Shown: positions 41,129-49,272 of the stretch, in pieces
How positions within the stretch are numbered: position 1 is the stretch's first letter
How the letters are laid out: the number at the start of each line of letters is the position of its first letter
DNA from: Pararhodobacter aggregans
GTDB lineage: Bacteria; Pseudomonadota; Alphaproteobacteria; Rhodobacterales; Rhodobacteraceae
DNA: 64,000 nucleotides
Assembly (NCBI RefSeq): GCF_003075525.1
Contig: NZ_QDDR01000016.1
Coordinates: 45,236 to 109,235 of the forward strand
Direction: 5' to 3'
The notes under the pieces: generated by a model
What the model was told of the DNA's origin: nothing
Databases searched by the model: none
The model's input: the letters and a program-made list of their open reading frames with translations, nothing else
Made by a program: the position numbers and the translations under genes

Positions 41129-42190
41129 TTGAACGCGCGAAGGCTGATTGAGGTTTGCGAACGCGACGCCTCTCCGGTTTGCGACTTCATGGTGAACATG
41201 TGCGGGCCGCATTCCCTGGACTTCATGAACAGGAAGGACGTGGCGTTTTCGTATAGCGGAAGCGGCAATTCCAATTCGAACATCACCTTCGGATATCTGG
41301 CCTACGGGACCGAGACCCGGATTGGCATCGGTGCCGGCATTGGCCATTATTCGATCAGCCTGCCGCGCAGCGGTCGGCAGACCGTCGTCTCCGGCAGCCG
41401 CCGCTATCAGTCCGGCCCGCTGAAGGCGGTGATCCTGTCGCCCGGCGAGGATGTCGAGGTCGATCTGGATCGGGACTGGCGATCCGTCTTCGTCACCATC
41501 AACAAGCGGATCATGGACCTTGCCCTCGGACGGCTCATCGGGGCCCCGGTCACCGAGCGTCTGGTCTTCGATGTGGCGATGCCGACAAGCGACGCCGCGG
41601 CGTCGTCATGGTGGCGGATGGCCGAGCATTATCTTCGGGAACTCGCCGTCGAAGACAGCCTGCTGTGCGATCCAAGCGTCTACCGAGACTTCGAGCTGTC
41701 GTTGGTGCGCGCGCTGCTGATCCGGCATCCGAACAACTACTCGGACGAGATCCGTCGCAAGATCCCCGACATGATGCCGGGCTACCTGCGCAAATCGGTC
41801 AAACACATCGAGGATTCCTATCCCGAGCCGCTGCGGCTGGAGGATCTTGGCCGGATTGCCGGTGTCCCGACGGACCGGCTGACCACCGGCTTCCGGGAAT
41901 TCCTCGGCGCGACCCCGATGCAATATCTCAAGAACGTCCGGCTGTTGAAAGCCCGCGAAATGCTGATGACCAGCGGGTCGCGGATGAATGTGTCAACGAT
42001 TGCCTATGACGTCGGGTTCAATCACCTGGGTCGTTTCTCTGTCGACTACAAGGCGGCCTTCGGTGAGGCGCCAAGCCAGACCTCGGCGCTGGCAGCGGGC
42101 CGACAGGCGGCCTTGCCGACAGGGCCAAAGCCCCAAAACCCGACGCTCAATAGCCCGGACCCGCCTTCTGCAAGACGGAGCGGGGCATGA
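41129..42190 (+). CDS. AraC-family transcriptional regulator
   Basis: A 353-aa regulator with an N-terminal AraC-type ligand-binding region (FGYLAYGTETRIGIGAG, then LSPGEDVEVDL) and two C-terminal HTH motifs (about residues 225-330; VPTDRLTTGFREFLGATPMQYL and VSTIAYDVGFNHLGRFSVDY). The start is placed at TTG 41129 because GGAGG lies 8 bases upstream. An earlier TTG at 41087 lacks a ribosome site. It follows the RidA-hydrolase operon on the same strand and is the natural candidate to bind the paired TGGATAG half-sites before the three transcription units of this module. Confidence 0.85.
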   Translation: MNARRLIEVCERDASPVCDFMVNMCGPHSLDFMNRKDVAFSYSGSGNSNSNITFGYLAYGTETRIGIGAGIGHYSISLPRSGRQTVVSGSRRYQSGPLKAVILSPGEDVEVDLDRDWRSVFVTINKRIMDLALGRLIGAPVTERLVFDVAMPTSDAAASSWWRMAEHYLRELAVEDSLLCDPSVYRDFELSLVRALLIRHPNNYSDEIRRKIPDMMPGYLRKSVKHIEDSYPEPLRLEDLGRIAGVPTDRLTTGFREFLGATPMQYLKNVRLLKAREMLMTSGSRMNVSTIAYDVGFNHLGRFSVDYKAAFGEAPSQTSALAAGRQAALPTGPKPQNPTLNSPDPPSARRSGA

Positions 42191-42468
42191 TCCCGTCGCG
42201 CAACCGGAATGCCGACATCATCGCCCGGCGGGCCGGCCAACCCACCGGCAGGACGAGGGGCGATGTGATGCGGCGGGGGATCAGGTCGCGGGGTCCGGTT
42301 ACGATGACTCGACACCCTGTCACCGCCCCCCATCGCGATCGTGGCGCAGGATACGTCATCCGTCCGACGGATCACGAGCCGTCACCGTCCTTAAAAGCCA
42401 CGATCCGACGCGAGCACAAAGTCGCTTGCAACCACAGGCCCTACCCCCCAAGCAGGGACAGTCAGACG

Positions 42469-42484
42469 TTTTCCTGAGGGAAAA
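42469..42484. terminator. Small hairpin 3' of the tRNA gene
   Basis: TTTTCC and GGAAAA flank TGAG just beyond the 3' end of the minus-strand tRNA. The stem is only six pairs but it is followed by T-rich sequence for that strand, so it may be the tRNA terminator. The rest of 42191-42486 shows no gene. Confidence 0.4.
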
Positions 42485-42486
42485 TG

Positions 42487-42563
42487 TGGTAGCGGAGGAG
42501 GGACTTGAACCCCCGACACGCGGATTATGATTCCGCTGCTCTAACCAACTGAGCTACTCCGCC
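42487..42563 (-). tRNA. tRNA-Met (CAU), elongator type
   Basis: A complete 77-nt tRNA on the minus strand with encoded CCA end. The acceptor stem begins GGCGGAG, the D-arm is AGCTCAGTTGGTTAGAGC, the anticodon stem GCGGA/TCCGC closes a loop with CAT, and the T-arm has GGTTCAAGTCC. The first base pair is G-U and the D-arm lacks the initiator pattern, so elongator methionine is most likely. A lysidine-modified Ile-CAU tRNA is less likely. The 3' end points toward the catabolic region on the left, as expected if the tRNA had served as an integration site. Confidence 0.93.
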
Positions 42564-42715
42564 ACGCTGCCTGTGAACGGATCATCGACCCGTACCGCTT
42601 GGCTGGCGGCTTCCTAGGATAGGCCACTGGCAGCGTCAAGAGGGAAATCGACGGCGCTTTGCCCCCTCGCCTCGGGGCTCTTGCCGGGCTAGGAACAGGG
42701 CAAAGCGGAGGCGCC

Positions 42716-44878
42716 ATGCAGACCCTTCCCCAGACCCGCGATCTGGTCCTTGTCGGCGGCGGCCATGCCCATGCGCTGGTGCTGCTGCGCTGGGCCATGG
42801 CGCCGCTTGCAGGCGCCCGGCTCACCCTGATCGACCCCAACCCGACCGCGCCCTATACCGGCATGCTGCCCGGCCTCATCGCCGGACATTACCGCGCGGC
42901 CGAGCTGGACATGGATCTGGTGGCGCTGGCCCGGCACGCGAATGCACGGCTGATTCTGGGCCGCGCCACCGGGCTTGACCCCGAGGCGCGGCAGATCGAG
43001 GTCGCGGGCCGCCCGCCCGTCGCCTATGACGTCGCCTCGCTCGATATCGGCATCACCTCGGACCTGCCCGCCCTGCCGGGCTTTGCCGCCCATGCCACCG
43101 CCGCCAAGCCGCTGGGCGGCTATGCGGAACGCTGGGCCGCCTTCACCGACGCCCCGCCGCCCGAGCCCAGGCTCACCGTGCTGGGCGCGGGCGTCGGCGG
43201 GGTGGAACTGGCGCTGGCCATGCAGCACCGACTGCCCCGGGCCCGGGTCACTCTGGTCGACCGGGGCGAGGCGCTGCCGCATCTCGGCGCCGCCGCTCGC
43301 CGTCATCTGCTGGCGCTGCTTGCCGCCCGTGGCATCGCGGTCGAGACCGGGACCGAGGCGGTTGCGGTCGAGCCCGACGCGGTCAGGCTGGCCGATGGCC
43401 GCCGCCTGCCCTCGGATTTCACCCTCGGCGCGGCGGGCAGCAGGCCGCAGGACTGGCTGGCAGGGACCGGCCTCGCCCTGACCGGGGGCTATGTGACGGT
43501 CGACCCGATGCTGCGCTCGACCTCGCATCCCGAGGTCTTCGCCGCCGGGGATTGCGCGCATATGGCCGAAAGCCCGCGACCCAAGGCCGGGGTCTTTGCC
43601 GTGCGGCAGGCGCCGGTCCTTCACCACAACTTGCGCGCCGCGCTGTCGGGCGGGGCGATGCGCCCGTTCCAGCCGCAGCGCGATTACCTGAAGCTGATCT
43701 CGCTGGGCGAGCGCGAGGCGCTGGCCGACAAATGGGGCCTGCCGCTGCATGGCCGGGCGATGTGGCGGCTGAAGGACCGGATCGACCGCAAATTCATGCG
43801 GATGTTCCACACCTTGCCCGCCATGCCTGCACCCGCCCTGCCCGCCGAGCGCAGCCTGGGCCTGGCCGAGGCACTGGGCGAGAAACCGATGTGCGGCGGC
43901 TGTGGCGCCAAGGTCGGCCCCGAGGCGCTGCGCCGGGCGCTGAGCGCCCTGCCACCCGCCGCGACGCTGGCGCTGGGCGCGGGCGATGACGCGGCGGTGC
44001 TGGAACTGGGCGGGGTGCGGCAGGTGCTGGCGACCGACCATCTGCGCGCGGTGACCGAGGATCCCTGGCTGATGGCCCGCATCGCCGCGGTGCATGCGCT
44101 GGGCGATGTCTGGGCGATGGGGGCCCGGCCGCAGGCAGCGCTGATCAGCCTGATCCTGCCGCGGATGTCGGAGGATTTGCAGGGCCGGACCCTGGCCGAG
44201 ATCATGGCGGGTCTGGGCAGCGTGCTGACCGACGCGGGCGCCGCCATCGCCGGAGGCCACACCACGCAGGGGGCGGAGCTGACCATCGGCCTGACGGTGA
44301 CCGGGATCGCCGGCGAGCGGATCCTGACCAAGGGCGGCGCCCGGCCCGGCGAGGCGCTGATCGTGACGAAGCCGCTGGGCTCGGGGACGCTGCTGGCGGC
44401 CGAGATGCAGAAACGCGCGCCGGGACGGGCGGTGGCGGCGCTCTGGCCCTTCCTCACCCAGATGCAGGGCGCGGCGGCGGCGATCCTCTCGCCCCGGGCC
44501 AGCGCCATGACCGATGTCACGGGCTTCGGCCTGGCTGGTCACCTGGACGAGATGCTGCAGGCGGGGGGCGTGGCGGCCGAGATCGACCTTGCCTCGGTCC
44601 CCTTCTACGCGGGGGCCGAGGCCCTGGCGGAAGCGGGCGTGGCCTCGACCATCGCCCCCGCCAACCGCGCGGCGCTGCTGGGCCGGATCGCCGCGCCGCC
44701 GGGCGCCCGCACCGCCCTGCTCTACGATCCGCAGACGGCGGGCGGGCTGCTGGCCTCGGTGCCCATGGAGGATGCCCGGAGTCTGGTCGCGACCTTGCGC
44801 GGGGCGGGCTACACCGCCGCCGTGATCGGCCGGATCCGCGCCCCAGACGGCGGTCCTGCGCTGCAGGTCCACGGCTGA
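42716..44878 (+). CDS. selD: Selenide, water dikinase fused to an N-terminal FAD/NAD oxidoreductase
   Basis: A 720-aa fusion. Residues 1 to about 375 form a pyridine-nucleotide oxidoreductase domain (LVLVGGGHAHALVLLRW, then VLGAGVGGVELALA and FAAGDCAHM). Residues from about 380 form SelD, which makes selenophosphate from selenide and ATP. The SelD active-site segment is CGGCGAKVG with Cys393, Cys396 and Lys399; Cys is used rather than selenocysteine. ATP-binding GAGDDAAVL and GGHTTQGAELT follow. Such fusions are known. No selA, selB or selenoprotein gene is in the window, so selenophosphate may serve tRNA selenation or selenoproteins elsewhere. Confidence 0.93.
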   Translation: MQTLPQTRDLVLVGGGHAHALVLLRWAMAPLAGARLTLIDPNPTAPYTGMLPGLIAGHYRAAELDMDLVALARHANARLILGRATGLDPEARQIEVAGRPPVAYDVASLDIGITSDLPALPGFAAHATAAKPLGGYAERWAAFTDAPPPEPRLTVLGAGVGGVELALAMQHRLPRARVTLVDRGEALPHLGAAARRHLLALLAARGIAVETGTEAVAVEPDAVRLADGRRLPSDFTLGAAGSRPQDWLAGTGLALTGGYVTVDPMLRSTSHPEVFAAGDCAHMAESPRPKAGVFAVRQAPVLHHNLRAALSGGAMRPFQPQRDYLKLISLGEREALADKWGLPLHGRAMWRLKDRIDRKFMRMFHTLPAMPAPALPAERSLGLAEALGEKPMCGGCGAKVGPEALRRALSALPPAATLALGAGDDAAVLELGGVRQVLATDHLRAVTEDPWLMARIAAVHALGDVWAMGARPQAALISLILPRMSEDLQGRTLAEIMAGLGSVLTDAGAAIAGGHTTQGAELTIGLTVTGIAGERILTKGGARPGEALIVTKPLGSGTLLAAEMQKRAPGRAVAALWPFLTQMQGAAAAILSPRASAMTDVTGFGLAGHLDEMLQAGGVAAEIDLASVPFYAGAEALAEAGVASTIAPANRAALLGRIAAPPGARTALLYDPQTAGGLLASVPMEDARSLVATLRGAGYTAAVIGRIRAPDGGPALQVHG

Positions 44879-44894
44879 GGGTCCACGGCTGAGG
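44867..44894. repeat. Exact 14-bp tandem duplication across the selD stop codon
   Basis: GTCCACGGCTGAGG occurs twice in direct succession (44867-44880 and 44881-44894). The first copy holds the stop codon and the second lies just beyond it, as after replication slippage. Confidence 0.8.
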
Positions 44895-44942
44895 GAGGGG
44901 TTTCGCCCTCGTCACCCGCTGCCGCGGGCTTCTCGGGCGACC

Positions 44943-45025
44943 GGCGGCGCCGCGTTCCGCGGCGCCGGAAAAGCCGGGGGGCGCTGCCCCCCGGACCCCC
45001 CGGGATATTTGGAGAACAAAGATGA
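44943..45025 (+). repeat. Extragenic GC-rich repeat, copy R1, with hairpins
   Basis: A hairpin CGGCGCCGCG/CGCGGCGCCG and a second GGGGGGC/GCCCCCC stem lead into CCCCCCGGGATATTTGGAGA and ACAAAGATGA. The tail recurs at five other places in the right part of the window. The stems may end selD transcription. The remainder, 45026-45338, shows no gene; TTGACA at 45251 is a weak promoter candidate. Confidence 0.7.
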
Positions 45026-45338
45026 GCAGGGCCGGCTTGCGGAACGGATCGGCGGCAGGCCGCATCGGCGGGGAACCGGTCACGGGGCATAGGGCGGCGG
45101 GCGGGATCGGGGGACTTGGCCGGGAGCGGGCTGCGCAGGATTGGGTATCTGGTTCCGGTCGCGGCGGCAGTCGTCAGGAAGCCTCACTTCGAGCCGCAGC
45201 ATGGGGCTCGGCCCGAGGGTTCTCGGGCGCCTAGGAGCGGCCCTCTCCGCTTGACAGGGGTCGGCGATGCCCTACGGGATGCCGCGTTTTTCTGGCCAGG
45301 CGCGCATCGGCGCGGCAGGATGGGGGAGGAGGTGCCCG

Positions 45339-46331
45339 ATGCCCGACAATCCGATCCGTCCGACCATTCCGCTCGATGCCCCCGGCAAGCGGCACGGCTT
45401 CCTGAAGCTGCCGCATTCGCGCAACGACAGCGCCTGGGGGGCGCAGATGATCCCGCTGACCGTGATCGGGGGCGCGCCGGGGCCGACGGCGCTGCTGACC
45501 GGGGCCAATCACGGCGACGAATACGAGGGGCCGATCGCCTTGCAGGCACTGGCGCACGAGCTGGAGCCCGGGGCGCTGACCGGGCGGCTCATCATCCTGC
45601 CTTTCTTCAACCACCCCGCCTTCCAGGCCGGGACCCGGGTCTCGCCGATCGACGGCGTTAACCTTAACCGCGCGTTTCCCGGGGCGCCCGATGGCAGCGT
45701 CACCCAGAAGATCGCCGATTACGTGGCGCGGCAGCTGGTGCCGCTGGCCGATCTGGTGGTCGATTTCCATTCGGGCGGCAAGACGCTGGATTTCCTGCCG
45801 CAGGCCTGCGCCCATGTGCTGGACGACAGCGCCCAGCAGGCGCGCTGCGTCGCCGCCGCCCGGGCCTTTGCCGCGCCCTATACCTTGATGCTGCGCGAGA
45901 TCGACGCGGCCGGGATGTATGACAGCGAGGTCGAGGGCCAGGGCAAGACCTTCGTCACCACGGAACTGGGCGGCGGCGGCACGGCGACCGCGCGCTCGGC
46001 CCGGATCGCCCGGCGCGGGCTCAGGAACCTGCTGATCCACGCTGGTCACCTGCCGGGCGAGATCGAGGATCCGGGCACGGTCATGCTCGATATGCCGGGC
46101 GACGAATGCTACCACGCCGCGCCCTGTTCGGGGCTGGTCGAGCCGCTGGTCGATCTGGGCGAGGCGGTGCATCGTGGCATGGCGCTGGCGCGGATCTGGC
46201 CGGTGGAGCGTTCGGGCGGCGCGCCCGAGACGGTGCTGGCCCAGACCGAGGGCATCCTGGCAGCGCGGCATTTCCCCGGGCTGACCCAGATCGGCGACAC
46301 GCTGGCGGTGGTTGCCGTGCCGCGCAGGTGA
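45339..46331 (+). CDS. Succinylglutamate desuccinylase/aspartoacylase family deacylase (DoeB-like)
   Basis: A 330-aa zinc-dependent deacylase. The metal motif is NHGDEYEG (His and Glu), and a second His is in VVDFHSGGKTLDFLP. The form resembles N-alpha-acetyl-2,4-diaminobutyrate deacetylase DoeB of ectoine breakdown. The ATG at 45339 follows GGAGGAGG. No ectoine hydrolase or other doe gene is nearby, so a related N-acyl amino acid may be the substrate. It is a single-gene unit. Confidence 0.82.
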   Translation: MPDNPIRPTIPLDAPGKRHGFLKLPHSRNDSAWGAQMIPLTVIGGAPGPTALLTGANHGDEYEGPIALQALAHELEPGALTGRLIILPFFNHPAFQAGTRVSPIDGVNLNRAFPGAPDGSVTQKIADYVARQLVPLADLVVDFHSGGKTLDFLPQACAHVLDDSAQQARCVAAARAFAAPYTLMLREIDAAGMYDSEVEGQGKTFVTTELGGGGTATARSARIARRGLRNLLIHAGHLPGEIEDPGTVMLDMPGDECYHAAPCSGLVEPLVDLGEAVHRGMALARIWPVERSGGAPETVLAQTEGILAARHFPGLTQIGDTLAVVAVPRR

Positions 46332-46357
46332 GTGTTCACTTTTCCAACATTAGCCAG

Positions 46358-46386
46358 AAAAAAGGGCGGGCATAACGCGCCCGCCC
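46358..46386 (-). terminator. Intrinsic terminator of the small exported-protein gene
   Basis: On the minus strand an 8-bp stem GGGCGGGC/GCCCGCCC with a 7-base loop is followed by six T residues (46363-46358). It lies 28 bp after the stop of the gene at 46414-46851. Confidence 0.8.
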
Positions 46387-46413
46387 TGTCACTCTCCCAA
46401 CAAAAACTGAATG

Positions 46414-46851
46414 TCAGACGCCCACGCCCGGACCCAGGCATCCCAGCGGCGCCTGGCTTTGTTCGACCTCGTAGAGCTCGGTCGAGGGGCCATCGAGCCC
46501 CTGGAACACCGCCCTCAGCCCGTCGCCCTCGGCGAAGAAGCGCCAGCATTGTTCGTCGGCGGGCGCGTTGTCATAGACGAAGCAGATATTGCCCGCGCGC
46601 TCGTACCAGCTGCCGTCCTGGCATTCCTGGCCGATGAAGGTCCAGCGGACGCGGCGGTCGGGCAGGTATTGCTCGACGCCGTAAGGCGTGCCCTGGAATA
46701 CATAGCTCAGCGTGCGGCCCAGCGTATAGGCGTCGAATTCCTCGGCGCTCATTGGCGCGGCGGCGGCACCGGGCGGCACCGGCGTTTCGGCCATCAGCGG
46801 CAGGGCGACGCTCAGCGCGGTGGCGAAGACCAGCAGATTGGCGCGGATCAT
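46414..46851 (-). CDS. Hypothetical exported protein (145 aa)
   Basis: I do not recognise this protein. A signal peptide is clear (MIRANLLVFATALSVALPLMA, core about residues 4-18). The mature part has four cysteines, in GQECQ, GNICF, DEQCW and LGCLG, that could form two disulfides in the periplasm, and it is rich in aromatic residues. The ATG at 46851 follows GGGAG; an upstream in-frame start gives no signal peptide at the N-terminus. It is downstream of the alkane hydroxylase gene by strand but 110 bp separate them, and it has its own terminator. Confidence 0.75.
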   Translation of the reverse strand: MIRANLLVFATALSVALPLMAETPVPPGAAAAPMSAEEFDAYTLGRTLSYVFQGTPYGVEQYLPDRRVRWTFIGQECQDGSWYERAGNICFVYDNAPADEQCWRFFAEGDGLRAVFQGLDGPSTELYEVEQSQAPLGCLGPGVGV

Positions 46852-46961
46852 GGCAAGGCTCCCTGACAAGTCCCGGGCACTCTGCCAGAGGCCTGCACAA
46901 AGGGCCAGCCGCCCCTCCGTCACGATGCCGCGAGTCCGCAGGCACAGGCGGAGATCGGCCC

Positions 46962-48008
46962 TCAGCCCTGCAGCAGGGCCTCGGCGCTGGGCAGGGGCGC
47001 CGCATCATGCTGCGCCAGAACCGCGGCCAGGCGCTTGTCCATCACCGCTTTCCACAGGGGCGGCACCAGCGCCAGCATGGCCATGGCGGGCAAGGGCGCG
47101 GGCAGCATGGCCGAGCCCTCGGGCACGGTGAGTTGCGGATAGGGCCGCGCGGGATGGGCGTGGTGGTCGGAATGGCGCGGCGCGTTCAGCGTCACCGCCG
47201 AGGAATACCAGCCGACCGAGTTCCAGGCGTGCCAGGGCCCGGCGGGTTCGAACTTGCCATTGGCCAGCCGCCGGCGCTTCAGCCCGTAATGCTGGACGTA
47301 ATCGGCGACCAGCATCTGCGACTGGGTATGGGCGCAGAGCGCGACATAGATCAGCAGCCCCTTCAGCCCGAAGAGCGCGAAGGCCAGGACCAGCAGCGTG
47401 CCCTCCCCCGCCATGTAAAAGACGTAAGGGTTAACGCGCTTCCTGCCCGAGCGTCGGGTCATGGCCTTTTCCGCCCGGTAGCCGGTGATGAAGCTGCCGT
47501 ACCAGGCCTTGGGCAGGAAGGACCAGAAGCCCACCCCCTTGTCGGCCGAGACCGGATCCTGCGGCGTCGCCACATAGGGGTGATGCACGAACCGATGGGC
47601 CGAGACGTGGTGGCCGAAGAGGAAGCCGATATAGACCGCCGTCCCCAGCCCGGTCATGAAGCGGTCCGAACGGTGGATCAGCTCATGCGAGGCGGGGTTG
47701 CCGATCTGGCCGTAGAACAGGCCGAAGCCCAGGATCCCCGCCACCCAATCCAGCCCGTGCAGATTGTAGGTCAGCGCCCAGACGCCCAGCGGCAGATGGG
47801 TCAGCTGCAGGAAGCCCAGCAGGATCAGCAGGTTGTCACCGACCGGCATCTCGCTGTCATCCGCCGGGTCGGGGAACTGGTCCACGGCGATCCACATCAG
47901 CCCGATGGAGACCGGCGCCAGCCAGATGGCCCAGCCGCCGTAAACGGCGCCCCAGGCCAGCAGCGCGGCGGGCAGAAGCGTGGCGAAGGTGAAGATGGTC
48001 AGACGCAT
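46962..48008 (-). CDS. alkB: Alkane 1-monooxygenase (AlkB-type membrane di-iron hydroxylase)
   Basis: Integral membrane di-iron enzyme that hydroxylates terminal methyl groups of alkanes or fatty-type chains with electrons from rubredoxin. The three histidine boxes are present: HELIHR, HRFVHHPYVATPQDP and RHSDHHAHP, with about six hydrophobic segments around them. At 348 aa it is shorter than the classical ~400-aa AlkB but normal for many alphaproteobacterial copies. The ATG at 48008 precedes a hydrophobic start. No rubredoxin gene was found here. Confidence 0.87.
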   Translation of the reverse strand: MRLTIFTFATLLPAALLAWGAVYGGWAIWLAPVSIGLMWIAVDQFPDPADDSEMPVGDNLLILLGFLQLTHLPLGVWALTYNLHGLDWVAGILGFGLFYGQIGNPASHELIHRSDRFMTGLGTAVYIGFLFGHHVSAHRFVHHPYVATPQDPVSADKGVGFWSFLPKAWYGSFITGYRAEKAMTRRSGRKRVNPYVFYMAGEGTLLVLAFALFGLKGLLIYVALCAHTQSQMLVADYVQHYGLKRRRLANGKFEPAGPWHAWNSVGWYSSAVTLNAPRHSDHHAHPARPYPQLTVPEGSAMLPAPLPAMAMLALVPPLWKAVMDKRLAAVLAQHDAAPLPSAEALLQG

Positions 48009-48156
48009 GAGCAGGCCCAGAACACGAGAACAGAGCGCGAGAAGGGTTAACGGATACCCGCGGATTTGGGCAAGCATAAGGCAATGCGCCCCTTCCATCC
48101 ATGCGACCGAGAGGCTACTTGCTGGAAAACCGCCCAGAAACCGGCCCGGAGGCCCC

Positions 48157-49191
48157 ATGTCCTTCTTCGGAAAGCTCAAGGAACGCATGTTCCGCTCCTC
48201 CTCGAAGCTCGACGAGGGGCTGGATGCGCTGGTCGCCGCCGAGCCCGCGCCCGAGGCGCCGGATGCGCCGATCCCCTCGCCCGCGCCGATCGTTGCGCCC
48301 GATGGCTCGAAACCGGGGCTCCTGTCGCGGCTGACCGGACGGCAGGACGCGCCGCGCCGGGTGCTGGACGACGCCTTTGTCGAAGAGCTGGAAGATCTGC
48401 TGGTGCAGGCCGATCTGGGCGTGGATACCGCGCTGAAGGTCACCGCCAATATCGCCGCCGGGCGCTTCGGCCGCCGCGTCACCACCGCCGAGATCAAGGA
48501 GGCGCTCGCCGCCGAGATCGCCCGCATCATGGAACCCGTCGCCCGCCCCCTGCCGCTCTACGCGAAAAAACCGCAGGTGGTGCTGGTGGTGGGGGTCAAT
48601 GGCGCGGGCAAGACCACGACCATCGGCAAGCTCGCCAGCCAGTTCCGCGCCGCGGGCAAATCGGTGATCATCGCCGCGGGCGACACTTTTCGCGCGGCGG
48701 CGGTGGAACAGCTCCAGGTCTGGGGCCAACGCGCGGGCGTCCCGGTGATGACCGCGCCCGAGGGGTCGGACCCGGCCTCGCTGGCCTTCGACGCGCTGAC
48801 CCGGGCGCAGGCCGAGGGCGCGGACCTCTTGATGATCGACACCGCGGGCCGCCTGCAGAACCGCGCCGACCTGATGGAGGAGCTGGCCAAGATCGTCCGC
48901 GTCCTGCGCAAGAAGGACCCGTCCGCGCCGCATAACACGCTCCTGGTGCTGGACGCGACCACCGGCCAGAACGCCCTGACCCAGGTCGAGGTCTTCCGCC
49001 AGATGGCCAATGTCTCGGGGCTTATCATGACCAAGCTCGACGGCACGGCGCGGGGCGGGGTGCTGGTGGCGCTGGCCGACCGGTTCGGCCTGCCGATCCA
49101 CGCGATCGGCGTGGGCGAACAGATCGAGGATCTGGACGCCTTCGACCCGCAGGATTTCGCCGCGGCGCTCACCGGAACCGAAAGCCGCTGA
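48157..49191 (+). CDS. ftsY: Signal recognition particle receptor FtsY
   Basis: Membrane-associated SRP receptor GTPase that docks ribosome-nascent chains at the SecYEG translocon. The 344-aa protein has a short acidic N-terminal A region, an N domain of helices (about residues 60-140) and a G domain with VNGAGKTTT, DTFRAAAVEQL, DTAGR and TKLDGTARGG. The ATG at 48157 follows GGAGG. It diverges from alkB and is followed by an extragenic repeat. Confidence 0.96.
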   Translation: MSFFGKLKERMFRSSSKLDEGLDALVAAEPAPEAPDAPIPSPAPIVAPDGSKPGLLSRLTGRQDAPRRVLDDAFVEELEDLLVQADLGVDTALKVTANIAAGRFGRRVTTAEIKEALAAEIARIMEPVARPLPLYAKKPQVVLVVGVNGAGKTTTIGKLASQFRAAGKSVIIAAGDTFRAAAVEQLQVWGQRAGVPVMTAPEGSDPASLAFDALTRAQAEGADLLMIDTAGRLQNRADLMEELAKIVRVLRKKDPSAPHNTLLVLDATTGQNALTQVEVFRQMANVSGLIMTKLDGTARGGVLVALADRFGLPIHAIGVGEQIEDLDAFDPQDFAAALTGTESR

Positions 49192-49200
49192 CCCTTTCAC

Positions 49201-49245
49201 TTTGTCACAAATACGCCGGGGGGTCCGGGGGGCAGCGCCCCCCGT
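49201..49245 (-). repeat. Extragenic GC-rich repeat, copy R2
   Basis: In inverted orientation it reads GGGGGGCGCTGCCCCCCGGA then CCCCCCGGCGTATTTGTGAC. The stem-loop lies directly after ftsY and may act as its terminator. Confidence 0.65.
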
Positions 49246-49272
49246 GCCCGGCCCGCCACGGAGAACGCCGCC

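Noticed and set aside
42191..42486. Integrase remnant or attachment repeat next to tRNA-Met
   Set aside because: No recombinase motif and no second copy of the tRNA 3' end were seen in this gap.
42689..44872. A 727-codon open frame opposite the SelD fusion
   Set aside because: It is a mirror of the strongly biased GC-rich codon pattern of selD. Its translation is rich in Arg, Gly and Gln, with no family resemblance, while the plus strand has complete enzyme motifs.
42716..44878. Selenocysteine (TGA) codon in SelD
   Set aside because: The catalytic position is encoded by ordinary Cys codons, and no in-frame TGA occurs before the stop.
47980..48156. Longer N-terminal extension of FtsY
   Set aside because: It would overlap the alkB start and adds Arg-rich sequence without family match; the ATG at 48157 has a ribosome site and the usual MSFFGKLKE start.
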